DNA of 64,000 nucleotides from Micromonospora sp. MA102 (GCF_025460765.1 NZ_JAMWEG010000001.1:124001-188000), one strand, 5' to 3'. Numbered from the stretch's first letter, positions 36,576 to 46,352 are shown. The notes: generated by a model from the letters alone, not told the origin. Numbers and translations: made by a program.

Positions 36576-37859
36576 TCAGGACTTGGCGGCCTTGTCGGCC
36601 TCCTTGACCGCCTCGGCCCAGGCGGCGTCCGGCTTGAGGCTCTTGTTCTCGACCCGCCGGATCACGTTCTCCACGGCGACCCGGGTGGGGCCGTTCTTCT
36701 TGCCCAGGTACTGCGGGGTGAGGCCCTGCGCCATCCTGGGGAAGATCTGCCCGACCGGGGCGTTGTTGAAGAACGGGTTCTTGAAGTCGGCGATGGCCGG
36801 GTCGGCGTAGAGCGCCGGCTGCGAGGGCAGGTTGCCGACCTTCTTGAAGATCTCGATCTGCTGCTCGGGCGCGACCAGCCACTCCAGGAGCTTGTACGCC
36901 TCGTCGACGTGCTTGCCCTGCTTGGGGATGGTCAGGAACGAGCCGCCCCAGTTGCCGCCGCCACCGGGCACCGCGGCGATGTCCCACTTGCCCTGGGTGC
37001 CGGGGGCGGTGTCCTTGATGTGGCCGAGCATCCACGCCGGGCAGGCGAGCACGGCGAAGGCGCCGCTCGTGAAGCCCTTGTCCCAGTCGGCCTGGAAGCT
37101 GACCAGGTTGGCCGACAGCCCGGCCTGGACGGCCTTGACGGTGTAGTCGAAGGCGACCTTCGGGCCGCCGTCCATCTGGAGCTGCTCCTGGTCGGTGTAG
37201 AAGCCGACCTGCTGCTGGCCGAGGATCGGGTTGAACAGGTTGGTGCCGGCGTCGATGAACTTCTTGTGGGTCTTGGCGGTGTACTGCTGGCCGACCTCGA
37301 GGAACTTGTCCCAGTCGGGCCAGAGCGCGGAGACCTGGTCCCGCTCGGTGGGCAGGCCGGCGGCCTTGAACAGGTCGGTGCGGTAGCACATGGCCAGGCC
37401 GCCGACGTCGGTGCCGAGGCCGATCTGGGTCTTGCCGTCGGCGGAGAGCGACTGCTTCCACTTCCAGGGCAGGTACTTGCTCTCGTACGAGCCGGCGCCC
37501 TTGTCCAGCAGGTTGACGAACTTGTCGGACTGGCTGCGGAACTGGACCATGAAGCCCTCGTCGATCGCCGCGATGTCCGGCGCGCCGTTGCCCGCGACGA
37601 GCTTCTTCTGCAGGTCCTCGTGCTGCGCGTTGTACTCGCCGGAGTTCAGCTGGATCTTGACGTTCGGGTGGTCGGCCTCGTACTTCGCCTTGAGGTCCTG
37701 GAGGCCGAAGTCGCCCCAGAAGTTGATCTTCAACGTGACCTGACCGTCGGCGGCGTCGGAGCCACCGGTGGTGCTCTTGCCGCTGCAGGCCGCGACCATG
37801 ACCAGGCTGACGGCACCCACGGTGGCCGCCCGGGCCCAGTGCGTCCAGGACCGTTTCAT
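36576..37859 (-). CDS. Sugar-binding lipoprotein of the ABC importer
   Basis: 427 residues. Lipoprotein signal: MKRSWTHWARAATVGAVSLV followed by the lipobox VAAC, cysteine at about 25. The mature protein is a family 1 extracellular solute-binding protein (ADGQVTLKINFWGDFG; GTDVGGLAMCYRTDLF; QGKWDIAAVPGGGGNWGGSF). Its partners are the two permeases and GH2 beta-mannosidase downstream, so the ligand is probably a beta-mannoside (inference). GGAGGA lies about 7 bases before the ATG and a LacI-type operator 21 bases upstream. Confidence 0.93.
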   Translation of the reverse strand: MKRSWTHWARAATVGAVSLVMVAACSGKSTTGGSDAADGQVTLKINFWGDFGLQDLKAKYEADHPNVKIQLNSGEYNAQHEDLQKKLVAGNGAPDIAAIDEGFMVQFRSQSDKFVNLLDKGAGSYESKYLPWKWKQSLSADGKTQIGLGTDVGGLAMCYRTDLFKAAGLPTERDQVSALWPDWDKFLEVGQQYTAKTHKKFIDAGTNLFNPILGQQQVGFYTDQEQLQMDGGPKVAFDYTVKAVQAGLSANLVSFQADWDKGFTSGAFAVLACPAWMLGHIKDTAPGTQGKWDIAAVPGGGGNWGGSFLTIPKQGKHVDEAYKLLEWLVAPEQQIEIFKKVGNLPSQPALYADPAIADFKNPFFNNAPVGQIFPRMAQGLTPQYLGKKNGPTRVAVENVIRRVENKSLKPDAAWAEAVKEADKAAKS

Positions 37860-37879
37860 GTCATCCTCCGCGCCGAATA

Positions 37880-37893
37880 TGGGAACGCTCCCG
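37880..37893. promoter_or_regulatory. LacI/CebR-type operator
   Basis: TGGGAACGCTCCCG differs by two bases from the perfect palindrome TGGGAGCGCTCCCA known as the CebR operator of Streptomyces. It lies 21 bases upstream of the binding-protein ATG and the divergent gene encodes a LacI-family regulator, so it is very probably that regulator's site. Confidence 0.75.
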
Positions 37894-38203
37894 ATATCGA
37901 GAGACGTTGACTGAACCGGATAAGTGAGGACACCGTACGGGGCACCCCCTGGGCTGTCAACGGCCGGTTCCGAGCGGGATCACCCGGTAATCTGATCGAC
38001 GCCGTCGGCGGCGGTTTCGCGCTCTCCGGCACCCGAAACGGGGCCGGGAGAGGCGGATCGGGCCGGGTGCTTAACCGAGCAAGCGGTTGGCGGCGTGCCG
38101 CGCCGACTCCGCCGCGACCCGGTGCAGTAGCGTGACAAGCCGCCGGTCACCCCCGGCGGCGGAAACGGGCCCGCGAGGGCCGGACCAGTGGAGGAGCGCG
38201 CCG
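37894..38203. other. Intergenic region between sugar operon and lacI gene
   Basis: About 310 bases without an ORF I can support. The interrupted repeat AACCG-N6-CGGTT lies at 38073-38088. GAGGAG at 38191 is the ribosome binding site of the lacI gene. No second copy of the TGGGA-type operator is visible, so autoregulation of the regulator is not evident. Confidence 0.4.
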
Positions 38204-39223
38204 GTGAAGCGGCCGACCATCGCCGATGTCGCCCGGCGGGCCGGGGTCTCCAAGGGCGCGGTGTCGTACGCGCTGAACGGCCAGCCCGGCGTGTCCGAGG
38301 CGACCCGGCAGCGGATCCTGGCGATCGCCGCCGAGATCGGGTTCAGTCCGAGCAGCGCGGCCCGGGCGCTCTCCGGCGCCACCGCGAAGGCGGTCGGCCT
38401 GGCCCTGTGCCGACCCGCCCGGATACTGGGCATCGAGCCCTTCTTCATGGAGCTGATCAGCGGCGTGGAGGCCGAACTGTCGGCCCGCTCCTACGCGCTG
38501 ACCCTCCAGGTGGTCGCCGACCAGGACGCCGAGATCGCCGTCTACCGCCGCTGGTGGGCCGAGCGCCGGGTGGACGGCGTGTTCCTGTGCGACCTGCGCA
38601 CCGACGACCGGCGGGTGCCGGCGCTGGAGGAGCTGCAACTGCCGGCCGTCGTGATCGGCGGTCCCGGCCACACGGGCAGCCTGGCCAGCGTCTGGTCCGA
38701 CGACGCGGCGGCCCTGGTCGAGACGGTGGAGTACCTCGTCGCGCTCGGGCACCGGCGGATCGCCCGGGTGGGCGGGCTCCCCTCACTGCTGCACACCGAG
38801 ATCCGCACCGACGCGTTCACCGAGGTGTGCCGGCGGCTCGGGCTGGACGAGGCCACCACGGTCTGGTCCGACTACACCGGCGAGGAGGGCGCGCGGGCCA
38901 CCCGGCGCCTGCTCAGCTCCGCCGCCCGGCCCACCGCGGTGATCTACGACAACGACGTGATGGCGATCGCCGGGCTCTCCGTGGCGCAGGAGATGGGGCT
39001 GGCCGTCCCCGGCGACCTGTCCATCGTGGCCTGGGACGACTCGCCGCTCTGCCAGCTCGTGCACCCACCGCTGACCGCGCTGGGCCGGGACATCCCCGCG
39101 TACGGGGCGCACGCCGCGCGGCAGCTCCTGGCCGTGATCGCCGGCGAGCCGGTGAGCGGGCTCCAGGACGAGACCGCCCACCTCACCCCGCGCGGCAGCA
39201 CCGCACCCCCGCACCCCCGGTGA
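38204..39223 (+). CDS. LacI-family transcriptional regulator
   Basis: 339 residues. The helix-turn-helix and hinge are typical: RPTIADVARRAGVSKGAVSY followed by ALNGQPGVSEATRQRI. The periplasmic-binding-like sensor domain follows to the end. It is divergent from the mannoside uptake operon and is the obvious candidate to bind the operator at 37880. GTG 38204 has GAGGAG 7 bases upstream; the open frame upstream has no start signal. Confidence 0.93.
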   Translation: MKRPTIADVARRAGVSKGAVSYALNGQPGVSEATRQRILAIAAEIGFSPSSAARALSGATAKAVGLALCRPARILGIEPFFMELISGVEAELSARSYALTLQVVADQDAEIAVYRRWWAERRVDGVFLCDLRTDDRRVPALEELQLPAVVIGGPGHTGSLASVWSDDAAALVETVEYLVALGHRRIARVGGLPSLLHTEIRTDAFTEVCRRLGLDEATTVWSDYTGEEGARATRRLLSSAARPTAVIYDNDVMAIAGLSVAQEMGLAVPGDLSIVAWDDSPLCQLVHPPLTALGRDIPAYGAHAARQLLAVIAGEPVSGLQDETAHLTPRGSTAPPHPR

Positions 39224-39254
39224 ACCGGTTCAGCAATTCGGCTGGACCTCCAGG

Positions 39255-41573
39255 TCAGCGGGACGTCGAAGGGAACTCCTCGAACCACGCCTCCACCCGC
39301 TCGGCGGGGGCCGGACGGGCCAGCGCGAAGCCCTGCCCGTAGCGGCAGCCGGCCCGGCGCGCCCCGGCCACCTGCGCGTCGGACTCCAGGCCCTCCACCA
39401 CCACCTCCAGACCGAGCCGGTCGCCCAGGTTGGCCACCACGTCGATGAGCGGGCGCTGCCCGTCGGCGCCCGGCCCGACCAGGTGCGGGCCCACCTTCAG
39501 CAGGTCGATCGGCAGCCGGCGGAGCTGGGCGAGCGAGGCGTGCTCGGCGCGGAAGTCGTCCAGCGCGGTGCGGACGCCGAGCGAGCGCAGGCCGGCGAGC
39601 CGGGCCACCACGGTGGACAGCTCGCGGGCCACGGCCGGCTCGGCCACCTCCACCACCAGGCGCTCCGGCGGCACGTCGTACGCGGCCAGGGCCGTCGCCG
39701 TGCGGGCCACGAAGTCGGGGGCGGCCAGCTCGCGGGGCGTGACGTTGACCGCCATCCACAGCTCCCGGCCCCCCTCCGACCAGTCGGCGAGCTGCCGGCA
39801 GGCCCGGTCCAGCACCCACCGCCCGACCTCACCGAGCAGGTCGAGGTCGGCCGCGACGGGCAGCAGCTCCGCCGGCAGCACCGTGCCCAGCGCGGGGCTG
39901 CGCCACCGCAGCAGCGCCTCGGTGCCCACCGGTCGCCGGTCGGCCAGCGCCAGCACCGGCTGGTAGACCAGGTCCAGCTCGCCCCGGGCGACCGCGCCCG
40001 GCAGCTCCCGTTCCAGGTCCAGCCGGCGGACCAGCTGCTCCTCCAGGTAGGCGTCGTACCACTCGACCCGGTCACGGCCGAGCTGCACGGCGCGCCGCCG
40101 GGCCAGGTCGGCCTGGCGCAGCACGTCACCCGGGTCGCCGCCGGTGGTCTCGGCCAGCCCGATGCTGGCCCGGATCCGGCTCGCCCCGCCGGGCCGCGGG
40201 CACGGCTCGGCGAGCGCGGCCAGCAGGCGGATGCCCAGCGCGTACGCGGGCACCGGCCCGAGGTCGGTGAGCACGGCGAACTCGGTGTCGGTGAGCCGGG
40301 CCACCAGGTCGTCGCGGCCCGAGCCGGAGCGGAGCCGGTGGACGACCTCGGTCAGCACCGGTCCGTCGAGCACGGCCGTCCCGTCGCCGTGCAGGTCGAC
40401 CACGAGCAGCGCGCCGCCGGTGCGCCGGGCGAGGACGCGGACCAGCTCGCCCCGGTCGGCCGGTGGGGCGTCGGCGGGCCACTCCCCGTCGCCCGCCAGG
40501 AGCCGCAGCCGCGCCTCGCTCGCGGCCAGCCGCTCGGCCCGGCGCCGGTGGTCGGCGGCGGCGAGCACCTCCCGCACCACCATCGGCGGGATGACGGACA
40601 GGCCCAGGGCGATCTCCGGGGCGGTGAACTGCCCCACCGTCCACAGGTGGTGGCCGGCGGCCAGCGCCGCGATGCCGGCCGGCGCGGTCAGGCCGGGCCA
40701 GGCGGCCGGCGCGGCGCCGGTGCGGGGCCGCTCCCCGGCCGCGGTACGCCGGGCGCCGGCCGCGGTCAGCAGCGCGCCGGCCAGCAGCGGCGGCGCGACG
40801 GCCAGCAGGCCCCCGTCCGGGGCGGTGCAGGCGAGCAGGACCACGAGCAGGGCCAGCCCGCCCAGCGTGGCGGCCGCCCCGGCGTGGCAGAGGGCCGCGC
40901 CCGGTCGGCGGCGCCGCTCGGCGACCGCGGCCACCAGCAGCACGGCCAGCGCCAGGCCGCCACCGACGCTGGCCGCCCGCGCGGCCGGCGGCACCGGGCC
41001 GGCCGGCAGCAGCACCCAGCCGGCGAAGACCAGGCTGACGCCGAGGCCCATCACGTCCACGGCACGGCTCAGCCGTTCCGCGCCGGAGAGCCGGGAGCGG
41101 CCGGGCAGCCGGAGCAGGGCGACGGCGTACAGCGGGGTGGTGAACGCCAGACCGGTCACGGCGACCGGCAGCCGGTGCGCGGGGTCGCTCAGCGGCAGCA
41201 CCGCCACGGTGAGCCCGGCGGCCAGCACGGCCACGTCGAGGATCCCCGCGACCCGGCGGGACAGCGCCACCCGGCGGGCCCGCCGCCCGGTCGGCCGGGC
41301 GACGGCCGGCTCGGGCGGGTCCGGCGGCACGGTCGCGCCGAACCGTTCCGTGGGCGGCGCGGCGGCCGGCGGCCCGGACGGGGCGCCGGCCAGCCAGGCG
41401 AGCCGGACGCAGGCCAGGGCGGAGCCACCGGCCACGGCCAGCGCCACGGCGGCGGGGCCGGGGATCAGGCCGGCCGCGCCGGCGAGGACGAACAGCGCGC
41501 CGGCGAGCGACACGACGAGATCGGACAGCGGTGGCCGCCGGCGGGGACCGGCGGCGGGGCGGGTGACGGGCAC
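39255..41573 (-). CDS. Membrane GGDEF-EAL protein with degenerate GGDEF
   Basis: 772 residues. Hydrophobic segments fill residues 15-320. The GGDEF position reads TDTEF (in LVARLTDTEFAVL, about residue 430), so cyclase activity is very unlikely. The EAL domain keeps TEALLRW (about 550), AVNVTP, LDDF, DLLK, VVVEGLE and YGQGF, but the loop-6 motif DFGTGYSS is replaced by DFRAEHAS and the KID motif by KVG. It may be a weak phosphodiesterase or a c-di-GMP-binding sensor. Convergent with lacI; a perfect palindrome TGAACCGGTTCA lies at 39221-39232 between them. Confidence 0.88.
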   Translation of the reverse strand: MPVTRPAAGPRRRPPLSDLVVSLAGALFVLAGAAGLIPGPAAVALAVAGGSALACVRLAWLAGAPSGPPAAAPPTERFGATVPPDPPEPAVARPTGRRARRVALSRRVAGILDVAVLAAGLTVAVLPLSDPAHRLPVAVTGLAFTTPLYAVALLRLPGRSRLSGAERLSRAVDVMGLGVSLVFAGWVLLPAGPVPPAARAASVGGGLALAVLLVAAVAERRRRPGAALCHAGAAATLGGLALLVVLLACTAPDGGLLAVAPPLLAGALLTAAGARRTAAGERPRTGAAPAAWPGLTAPAGIAALAAGHHLWTVGQFTAPEIALGLSVIPPMVVREVLAAADHRRRAERLAASEARLRLLAGDGEWPADAPPADRGELVRVLARRTGGALLVVDLHGDGTAVLDGPVLTEVVHRLRSGSGRDDLVARLTDTEFAVLTDLGPVPAYALGIRLLAALAEPCPRPGGASRIRASIGLAETTGGDPGDVLRQADLARRRAVQLGRDRVEWYDAYLEEQLVRRLDLERELPGAVARGELDLVYQPVLALADRRPVGTEALLRWRSPALGTVLPAELLPVAADLDLLGEVGRWVLDRACRQLADWSEGGRELWMAVNVTPRELAAPDFVARTATALAAYDVPPERLVVEVAEPAVARELSTVVARLAGLRSLGVRTALDDFRAEHASLAQLRRLPIDLLKVGPHLVGPGADGQRPLIDVVANLGDRLGLEVVVEGLESDAQVAGARRAGCRYGQGFALARPAPAERVEAWFEEFPSTSR

Positions 41574-41809
41574 GGCGGTCGCCTTCGTGAGGGGGCACGG
41601 GGCGGTGCGGTTGCGGTACGACGTGCGGGGTCAACGGGTCGGCTGCGGGTGTGACCGGCGCCGGACGGGGACCGGTGCGGCCACGCCCATAAACGATCCC
41701 GGACGTCCACGGTTACGCGACACAACACGTGACGCCGGTCACACCGGGACCCCGGCCACTGCCGCCGCCCGCCGGGATGGCCGCCGGCCCGAGGTGGGAT
41801 CATCGGGAG

Positions 41810-42187
41810 GTGAGCCGCGCCGACATCGTCCGTTTCCGCTACAACCAGGCGATCCTGGTCGCCGCGCTCGTCGCGTTCATCGGCGCGCTGCCGCTGGCCA
41901 CCGCGCGCTGGTGGCTGCTCTGGGTGCTGCTGATCCCGCTCGCCGTCGGCGTCTGGGCGTGGCGGGCCGGCACCGACGCGGACGCCCGGGAACTGCGGCT
42001 GCGAGCCCTCGTCGGCCAGCGGCGGGTGCCCTGGACGCGTGTCGCCGAGCTGGCCACCGACCCGCGCGGCCGCGCGGTCGCCCGGCTCGACGACGGCGAG
42101 ACGCTGGTGCTACCCGCGGTCCGCGCCGCCGACCTGCCCCGGCTCATCTCCGCCACCGGGCAGGAACTGCCCGAGTCCGCCGCCTGA
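41810..42187 (+). CDS. Small membrane protein with bacterial PH domain
   Basis: 125 residues. Two hydrophobic segments (about 15-32 and 36-50) are followed by a short PH-like domain (LVGQRRVPWTRVAELATDPR, DDGETLVLPAVRAADLPRLI), the layout of actinobacterial Cfp6-like proteins. Function unknown. GTG 41810 has GATCAT 6 bases upstream. It ends 4 bases before the convergent dehydrogenase. Confidence 0.8.
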   Translation: MSRADIVRFRYNQAILVAALVAFIGALPLATARWWLLWVLLIPLAVGVWAWRAGTDADARELRLRALVGQRRVPWTRVAELATDPRGRAVARLDDGETLVLPAVRAADLPRLISATGQELPESAA

Positions 42188-42191
42188 CCCG

Positions 42192-43118
42192 TCAGTAGCC
42201 GTCGACCACACGGTTGGTCAGGGGCTCCCCGGCGGCGAACCGGCGCACCTGCTCCCCCACCAGCCGGTACGCCCGCGGCAGCAGGCCGCGGACCGAGCCG
42301 GCGACGTGCGGCGTGAGCAGCACGTTCGGCAGCTCCCACAGGGGATGCTCGGCCGGCAGCGGCTCCGGGTCGGTCACGTCCAGCGCGGCCCGCAGCCGCC
42401 CCGACGCCAGCTCGGCGACCAGCGCGGAGGTGCGGGCCACCGGGCCGCGGGCGGCGTTGACCAGCAGCGCCCCGTCCGGCATCGCGGCCAGGAACTTCTC
42501 GTCGACCAGCCCCCGGGTCTGCTCGGTCAACGGCACCAGCAGCACCACCACGTCCGCCTCGGGCAGCAGGGCCGGCAGCTCGTCGACGCCGTGCACCCCC
42601 TCGGCCGGGCGGGGCGTCCGGGCGACCAGGATGAAGCTCACCTCGAACGGGTCCAGCCGGGCGCGCACCGCCGAGCCGATCGAGCCCGCGCCGACGATCA
42701 GCACCCGCTTGCCGGCCAGCTCGTCGGTCGGGGCCACCTCGTCGTACGCCCACTCGCGGCGGGCCTGGGCGCGGGCCAGCGGGCCGAAGCCGCGCAGCGC
42801 GGACAGGATCGCGGCGACCACCCACTCGGCGGTGGCCGAGTCGTGCACGCCGCGGGCGTCGCAGAGCGTCACGCCCTCGGGAATCCGATTCACCCAGGCG
42901 TCCGCCCCGGCGGACAGGAGCTGCACCACCTCCAGGTCGGGCAGCTCGGCCAGGAGCGCCCCGGCGTCCGGGCCGGCGAGGAAGGGCGGCACCCAGAACC
43001 GCACACCGGTCGGGGACGACGGCTGCCGGGCCGGGTCCTCCATCAGCTCCACCGTGATGCCCGCGGGCAGGTCGCCGAGGAGACGCCGGCCGGCCGGGTG
43101 CGGAATCCATACCTTCAC
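42192..43118 (-). CDS. D-isomer-specific 2-hydroxyacid dehydrogenase
   Basis: 308 residues. NAD-binding GAGSIGSAVRARLDPF, substrate-binding NAARGPVARTSALV and the catalytic His in LLTPHVAGSVRG (with Glu replaced in the usual position by the ELPNV context). It reduces or oxidises an unknown 2-hydroxyacid. GTG 43118 is preferred over the long upstream frame: TATCGT lies 8 bases before it, and the protein then begins with the first beta strand VKVWIPHPAG. Confidence 0.88.
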   Translation of the reverse strand: MKVWIPHPAGRRLLGDLPAGITVELMEDPARQPSSPTGVRFWVPPFLAGPDAGALLAELPDLEVVQLLSAGADAWVNRIPEGVTLCDARGVHDSATAEWVVAAILSALRGFGPLARAQARREWAYDEVAPTDELAGKRVLIVGAGSIGSAVRARLDPFEVSFILVARTPRPAEGVHGVDELPALLPEADVVVLLVPLTEQTRGLVDEKFLAAMPDGALLVNAARGPVARTSALVAELASGRLRAALDVTDPEPLPAEHPLWELPNVLLTPHVAGSVRGLLPRAYRLVGEQVRRFAAGEPLTNRVVDGY

Positions 43119-43185
43119 GACCGCCGACGATAGCCGTCCCGGACGGCGCAGGTGGGTGGGGTCGTGACGACCACCGCTGGGACGA

Positions 43186-43212
43186 TTGACGGCCGACGCC
43201 GCGAGGTATAAC
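43186..43212 (+). promoter_or_regulatory. Probable housekeeping promoter of the GAF-SpoIIE phosphatase gene
   Basis: TTGACG (43186-43191), 15 bases, TATAAC (43207-43212). Both hexamers are close to the vegetative consensus although the spacer is short. It precedes the phosphatase ATG by about 48 bases. Confidence 0.5.
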
Positions 43213-43259
43213 CGAGGCGGAGCGTCGGCCGGCGTTCCCGACTCCGGAGACAGGTGGCG

Positions 43260-45065
43260 ATGAGCGAGGACACTCTCGGACGCCCGGCCGTGCCGCTCCC
43301 GGTGCTGACCGACCCGGAGCGGCTCCGGTCCCTCGCGGAGACCCGGCTCGACGCGGCGCCCGACGGGACGTTCGACCGGTTCGCCCGGCTGGTCAGCGAC
43401 CTGCTCGACGTGCCGGTCGCGCTGGTCTCCCTGGTCACCGCCGACCGCCAGTTCTTCCCCGGCGCGGCCGGGCTGCCCGAGCCGTGGGCCCGCCGGCGGG
43501 AGACGCCGCTGAGCCACTCGTTCTGCCAGCACGTGGTCGACGTCGAGGTGCCGATGGTGCTGCCCGACGCCCGGCTCCACCCGCAGGTGCGCGGGAACCT
43601 GGCCATCGAGGACCTCGGCGTCGTCGCGTACGCCGGGATGCCGCTGACCGACCTCGACGGCCGGGTGCTCGGCTCCCTCTGCGCCATCGACAGCAAGCCC
43701 CGGGCCTGGACCGCCGAGCAGCTGCGGACCCTCGCCGACCTGGCCGCCGCCTGCTCCTCCGAGCTGCGCCTGAGGATCGCCCTACGGAGCGCCGAGCAGG
43801 CCCGCCGCCGCGCCGAGGAGGCGCACGACCGGCTCGCCATGCTGGCCGGGATGAGCGAGACGCTGGGCGGCACGCTCGACGTGGCCACAGCTGTCGACCG
43901 GCTCGGGCACGCCATGGTCCCGCTGTTCGCCGACTGGTGCCTGATCACCCTCAGTGACCCGGCGGGCCGGCCGCGCAGCGTCACCGGCGCACACCGCGAC
44001 CCGGCCCGGGCCGCCGACCTGGCCCGGTTCGCCGAGTTGCTGGCCACCGGCCTCGGCCCCGAGTCGGTCATCCGGTCGGTGCTGCGGACCGGGCGGCCGG
44101 TCATCCGCGGTTCGGCGAGCCTGGCCGAGGTCGAGCGGGGCACCACCCACCCGGACCTGGCGCCGCTCGCCGGGCGGATGGGCTTCGGCTCCCACCTCAC
44201 CGTGCCGATCACCGCCGCCGGTGACCGGGTCATCGGGGCCGTCACGCTGGTCAACGGGTCGTCCCGGCGCGGGTTCGACGGGGGCGACCTGCGGACCGCG
44301 CTGGACATCGGCCGCCGGGCCAGCCAGGCCGTGGGCAACAGCCGGCTCTACGGCGAGCAGCGGCATGTCGCCGAGGTGCTGCAGCACAGCATGCTGCCCA
44401 CCCTGCCCGCGGTGCCCGCCGTGGAGCTGGCCGCCCGCTACCAGCCGGCGGCGGACCGGGTGGAGGTGGGCGGTGACTGGTACGACGCCTTCGTGCAGCC
44501 CGACGGCGACCTGATCGCCGGGATCGGCGACGTCGCCGGGCACGACATCGAGGCCGCGGCGACCATGGGGCAGCTGCGCAACCTGGTGCGCGGCGACGCG
44601 TACGGGCGGGACGACCCGGTCGACGAGCTGATGACCCACCTCGACCGGGCGATCCAGGGGCTGCCCGTACCGACCGTGGCCTCCGCCGTGCTGGCCCGGA
44701 TCCGCCCGGCCGCGCCCGGGCTCCGGATCTCCTGGTGCAACGCGGGCCACCCGCCGCCGCTGCTGGTCCCCGCCGACGGCCCGGTGCAGGTGCTGGACGG
44801 GATACGGGGACCGCTGCTCGGCCTGGCCCACCCGCCCCGGCGTGCGCGCCGCGAGCTGACCCTCGCTCCCGGTGACACCCTGCTGCTGCACACCGACGGG
44901 CTGATCGAGCGCCGGGACCGGCCGATCGACGAGGGGCAGGCGGAGCTGATCACGCAGCTCGCCGGCGCCGCCGGGCTGCCCCTCGTGGCTCTCTGCGACC
45001 AGCTGCTCGCCGCCGCCCAACGCCGGGAGGACGACGTCGCCCTGCTCGCCCTGCGCGCCCGTTGA
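43260..45065 (+). CDS. Twin-GAF SpoIIE-type PP2C serine phosphatase
   Basis: 601 residues. Two GAF domains (about 30-170 and 195-365) are followed by a PP2C/SpoIIE domain (about 370-600) with ADRVEVGGDWYDAF, the metal Asp in GIGDVAGHDIEAA, WCNAGHPPPLL and LLLHTDGLIERR and REDDVALLAL. Such phosphatases dephosphorylate anti-anti-sigma factors; no RsbW kinase, STAS partner or sigma gene is adjacent. ATG 43260 is used; an in-frame GTG lies 6 bases earlier. Confidence 0.9.
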   Translation: MSEDTLGRPAVPLPVLTDPERLRSLAETRLDAAPDGTFDRFARLVSDLLDVPVALVSLVTADRQFFPGAAGLPEPWARRRETPLSHSFCQHVVDVEVPMVLPDARLHPQVRGNLAIEDLGVVAYAGMPLTDLDGRVLGSLCAIDSKPRAWTAEQLRTLADLAAACSSELRLRIALRSAEQARRRAEEAHDRLAMLAGMSETLGGTLDVATAVDRLGHAMVPLFADWCLITLSDPAGRPRSVTGAHRDPARAADLARFAELLATGLGPESVIRSVLRTGRPVIRGSASLAEVERGTTHPDLAPLAGRMGFGSHLTVPITAAGDRVIGAVTLVNGSSRRGFDGGDLRTALDIGRRASQAVGNSRLYGEQRHVAEVLQHSMLPTLPAVPAVELAARYQPAADRVEVGGDWYDAFVQPDGDLIAGIGDVAGHDIEAAATMGQLRNLVRGDAYGRDDPVDELMTHLDRAIQGLPVPTVASAVLARIRPAAPGLRISWCNAGHPPPLLVPADGPVQVLDGIRGPLLGLAHPPRRARRELTLAPGDTLLLHTDGLIERRDRPIDEGQAELITQLAGAAGLPLVALCDQLLAAAQRREDDVALLALRAR

Positions 45066-45122
45066 GCCGCGGCTCGGTTCGTCGGGCCCGGTTCGCCACC
45101 CGGCCCGGCTAGGCTGGGCCAG

Positions 45123-46298
45123 GTGAGGCCGCGTCCCCCGTTCCCCCGCGCCGGCCGCCTCCGGGCGGCGCTGGCGGCGTCCTGCGCGGCTCTGCTGCTG
45201 GGCACCGCCGGTTGTGCCTTCGGCGACCCCGATCCCGACCCGGCCGGTGAGCCGCCCAACCTCCCGTCGCCGTCCACCTCGGCCAGCCCGGGCGGCGCCG
45301 GCCAGCAGGTGGTGGCCACGGTGCTGGCGAAGGGTCTGGCGGTGCCCTGGGGCATCGCCTTCCTGCCCGACGGCGCCGCGCTGGTCACCGAACGGGACAG
45401 CGGGCGGATCCTGCAGGTCGGCCCGGATTCGGGGCCGGAGGGGATGACCGTCCGGGTGGTGCAGACCGTGCCGGACGTGGCGGCCGCCGGCGAGGGCGGG
45501 CTGCTCGGCATCGCGGTCTCCCCCGCGTACGCCCGGGACCGCACGGTCTTCGTCTACTACACCAGCGCCGAGGACAACCGGATCGCGAAGCTGGAGCTGG
45601 GCCGGCCGCCGACCCCGATCGTCACCGGCATCCCGAAGGCCGGCAACCACAACGGCGGTGGGCTGGGCTTCGGCCCCGACGGCTTCCTCTACGCCAGTAC
45701 CGGCGACGCCGGGCAGACCGCGCACGCGCAGGACCCCAAGAACCTCGGCGGCAAGATCCTGCGGCTCACCCGGGACGGCAAGCCCGCCCCCGGCAACCCC
45801 ACCGCAGGCTCCCCGGTCTGGTCGACCGGGCACCGCAACGTGCAGGGGTTCGCCTGGACGCCGGACAAGCGGATGTACGCCGTGGAGTTCGGCCAGAACA
45901 CCTGGGACGAGATCAACCAGATCAACAAGGGCGGCAACTACGGCTGGCCGCAGGTCGAGGGGCGCGGCGACGACCGGCGCTACGTCAACCCGATCGTGCA
46001 GTGGCGCACCGGCGAAGCCTCCTGCTCCGGCCTGGCGGCCGTGCAACGGCTGCTGATCACCGCCTGCCTGCGCGGGCAGCGCCTCTGGCTGGTCGAGCTG
46101 GCCGGCACCGGCACGGTCCTCGGCCAGCCGCGCGAGCTGCTCACCGGCCGGTACGGCCGGCTGCGCGCCGCCGCCGTGGCGCCGGACGGCTCGGTCTGGG
46201 TGAGCACCTCCAACCGGGACGGGCGGGGCAAGCCGGGCGGCGACGACGACCGGATCCTGCGGCTGGTCTTCGCCGACGGCGGCGCCGGGCGCAGCTGA
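45123..46298 (+). CDS. Lipoprotein PQQ-dependent sugar dehydrogenase-like protein
   Basis: 391 residues. Lipoprotein signal with lipobox LGTAGC (cysteine about 36). The rest is a six-bladed soluble glucose/sorbosone dehydrogenase propeller: [60 protein letters not shown] and NYGWPQVEG. It probably oxidises sugars at the outer face of the membrane, if PQQ is available. TAGGCT lies exactly 7 bases before the GTG. Confidence 0.9.
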   Translation: MRPRPPFPRAGRLRAALAASCAALLLGTAGCAFGDPDPDPAGEPPNLPSPSTSASPGGAGQQVVATVLAKGLAVPWGIAFLPDGAALVTERDSGRILQVGPDSGPEGMTVRVVQTVPDVAAAGEGGLLGIAVSPAYARDRTVFVYYTSAEDNRIAKLELGRPPTPIVTGIPKAGNHNGGGLGFGPDGFLYASTGDAGQTAHAQDPKNLGGKILRLTRDGKPAPGNPTAGSPVWSTGHRNVQGFAWTPDKRMYAVEFGQNTWDEINQINKGGNYGWPQVEGRGDDRRYVNPIVQWRTGEASCSGLAAVQRLLITACLRGQRLWLVELAGTGTVLGQPRELLTGRYGRLRAAAVAPDGSVWVSTSNRDGRGKPGGDDDRILRLVFADGGAGRS

Positions 46299-46352
46299 TC
46301 CCGCTTCCCCGGGTTTGCCAAGATCCTTCGACGGGCAGGTCAGAATCTCAGC

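Noticed and set aside
39221..39232. Perfect palindrome TGAACCGGTTCA as a second LacI operator
   Set aside because: It overlaps the lacI stop codon between convergent genes, where no promoter is expected, and differs from the TGGGA-type operator; a chance palindrome is likely.
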